The position numbers and the translations under genes are program-made. A DNA stretch of 64,000 bases from Planctomycetaceae bacterium (GTDB lineage Bacteria > Planctomycetota > Planctomycetia > Planctomycetales > Planctomycetaceae): NCBI GenBank assembly GCA_020426325.1, contig JAGQQG010000004.1, forward strand, positions 1 through 64,000, written 5' to 3'. Within the stretch, counting starts at the first letter, position 1. Every line of letters begins with the position of its first letter. Positions 63,532 through 64,000 of this stretch are shown here, one piece after another. The notes under the pieces were generated by a model. That model was not told the DNA's origin, ran no database searches, and saw only the letters and a program-made list of their open reading frames with translations.

Positions 63532-64000
63532 ATGTGGGATCAAACAAGTTCCTCAGAATGTGCGAATGTGTCGACATTGCCCGCTGAACAACACCCGGCC
63601 TCCATCAACGAGTCGTTGAATTCCGCCCCGAGAGGCGACAAGGACTCTTCTCAGGCTTTTAAGAGAATCTCCTCTCTCTCTCTTGCAGACACCGTCCCCA
63701 AACTCGATCAGCTGAAGCAAAACCTTGCAGGAGTCATTCAGGGGAAAAGCGACCCGATCGACATTCTCATCATTGCATTGCTGGCAGGCGGTTCTGTGTT
63801 GATGGAGGATGTGCCCGGCGTCGGGAAAACGACACTGGCCAAAGCGCTTGCCCGATCACTCGATGTCGAGTTTCGTCGGATCCAGTTCACTCCAGATCTG
63901 TTGCCTACGGACATTCTGGGGTCATCGATCTATAGTCCAGCTGATGGTTCGTTCACTTTTCGTTCCGGTCCAATCTTTTGCAGCGTGCTGCTGGCAGACG
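63532..64000 (+). CDS. MoxR-family AAA+ ATPase (3' end cut by window)
   Basis: The first 156 residues of a second MoxR protein. GGGAG precedes the ATG. The first 50 residues are polar (Ser/Asn/Asp-rich) and probably disordered. The AAA core follows: [21 protein letters not shown], Walker [16 protein letters not shown], and [21 protein letters not shown], ending in VLLAD just before Walker B. The long N-terminal extension is unusual among MoxR proteins, which usually start close to the core. No downstream partner can be seen. Confidence 0.9.
   Translation, partial: MWDQTSSSECANVSTLPAEQHPASINESLNSAPRGDKDSSQAFKRISSLSLADTVPKLDQLKQNLAGVIQGKSDPIDILIIALLAGGSVLMEDVPGVGKTTLAKALARSLDVEFRRIQFTPDLLPTDILGSSIYSPADGSFTFRSGPIFCSVLLAD

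Noticed and set aside
1..64000. tRNA, rRNA, CRISPR array, riboswitch
   Set aside because: I looked for T-arm-like GTTCGAATC strings in intergenic regions, for regularly spaced direct repeats and for known riboswitch cores, and found none that stands up.
1..64000. Window ends as copies of one gene (circular or duplicated sequence)
   Set aside because: The two MoxR fragments differ throughout the region they share, so they are paralogs and not the same gene.

Overview
The window (64 kb, GC content estimated by eye in the mid-fifties) looks like the chromosome of a planctomycete. The evidence is a DUF1501 / cytochrome-DUF1549-DUF1553 gene pair, several Tat-exported Gfo/Idh/MocA oxidoreductases, two sulfatases, an FG-GAP repeat protein, HEAT-repeat secreted proteins, and MoxR-DUF58-SpoIIM-RDD genes. 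Most genes are bacterial housekeeping or secreted carbohydrate-related functions. I saw no rRNA, tRNA or CRISPR array. Genus cannot be fixed from the sequence alone.

Layout. 1-4 kb: end of a MoxR ATPase gene, DUF58, SpoIIM-like and RDD membrane proteins. 4-9 kb: glycerol-3-phosphate dehydrogenase, a tiny Cys/Gly/Tyr-rich lipoprotein with a clear terminator, a STAS protein, a LOG-family protein and a cytochrome c'-like protein. 9.1-11.1 kb (minus strand): an Rrf2 regulator, an acidic-tailed hypothetical, adenylate kinase and a globin in close series. 11.4-15.8 kb: a sugar-acid operon (SMP-30 lactonase, MFS carrier, HpcH/HpaI aldolase, D-2-hydroxyacid dehydrogenase). 15.8-22.3 kb (minus): DUF1501, the large cytochrome/DUF1549/DUF1553 protein and a sulfatase. 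22.5-24 kb: Uma2 nuclease-like protein and an SDR. 24-29.1 kb (minus): the cell-shape operon mreB-mreC-mreD-PBP2. 29.4-42.1 kb: a secreted hypothetical, PlsC acyltransferase, two Gfo/Idh proteins, an acetylxylan-esterase-like hydrolase, one IS5-type insertion sequence (845 bp, 17-bp perfect inverted repeats, disabled transposase), a HEAT protein, an FG-GAP protein and a second sulfatase. 42.2-47.7 kb: a stress/redox block (CoA-disulfide-reductase-like protein with rhodanese domain, three tandem CBS-domain genes, polyphosphate kinase 2, MOSC protein). 47.9-49.9 kb: a DUF11-type lipoprotein and a small coiled-coil secreted protein.

50.0-54.5 kb is the most unusual stretch: a free-standing phage head cassette (portal, protease with scaffold-like tail, small head protein, major capsid protein), bracketed by intrinsic terminators, with no terminase, tail, integrase or lysis gene visible around it. 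It may be a domesticated capsid, a gene-transfer-agent or satellite component, or a prophage relic. After it come a conserved-looking hypothetical, a rhomboid protease with a long N-terminal extension, SpoVR, a TlpA-like thioredoxin protein, a DUF6263-like lipoprotein, a TPR/HEAT lipoprotein and the start of a second MoxR ATPase, which is cut by the window end.

Functionally the window combines envelope biogenesis (mre operon, MoxR/DUF58, lipoproteins), secreted polysaccharide and sulfate-ester processing, and a respiration/redox-stress theme (globin, cytochrome c', Rrf2, CoA-disulfide reductase, CBS/PPK2). Start sites were moved inward from the longest open frame wherever a signal peptide, a ribosome-binding site or an overlapping upstream gene argued for it.
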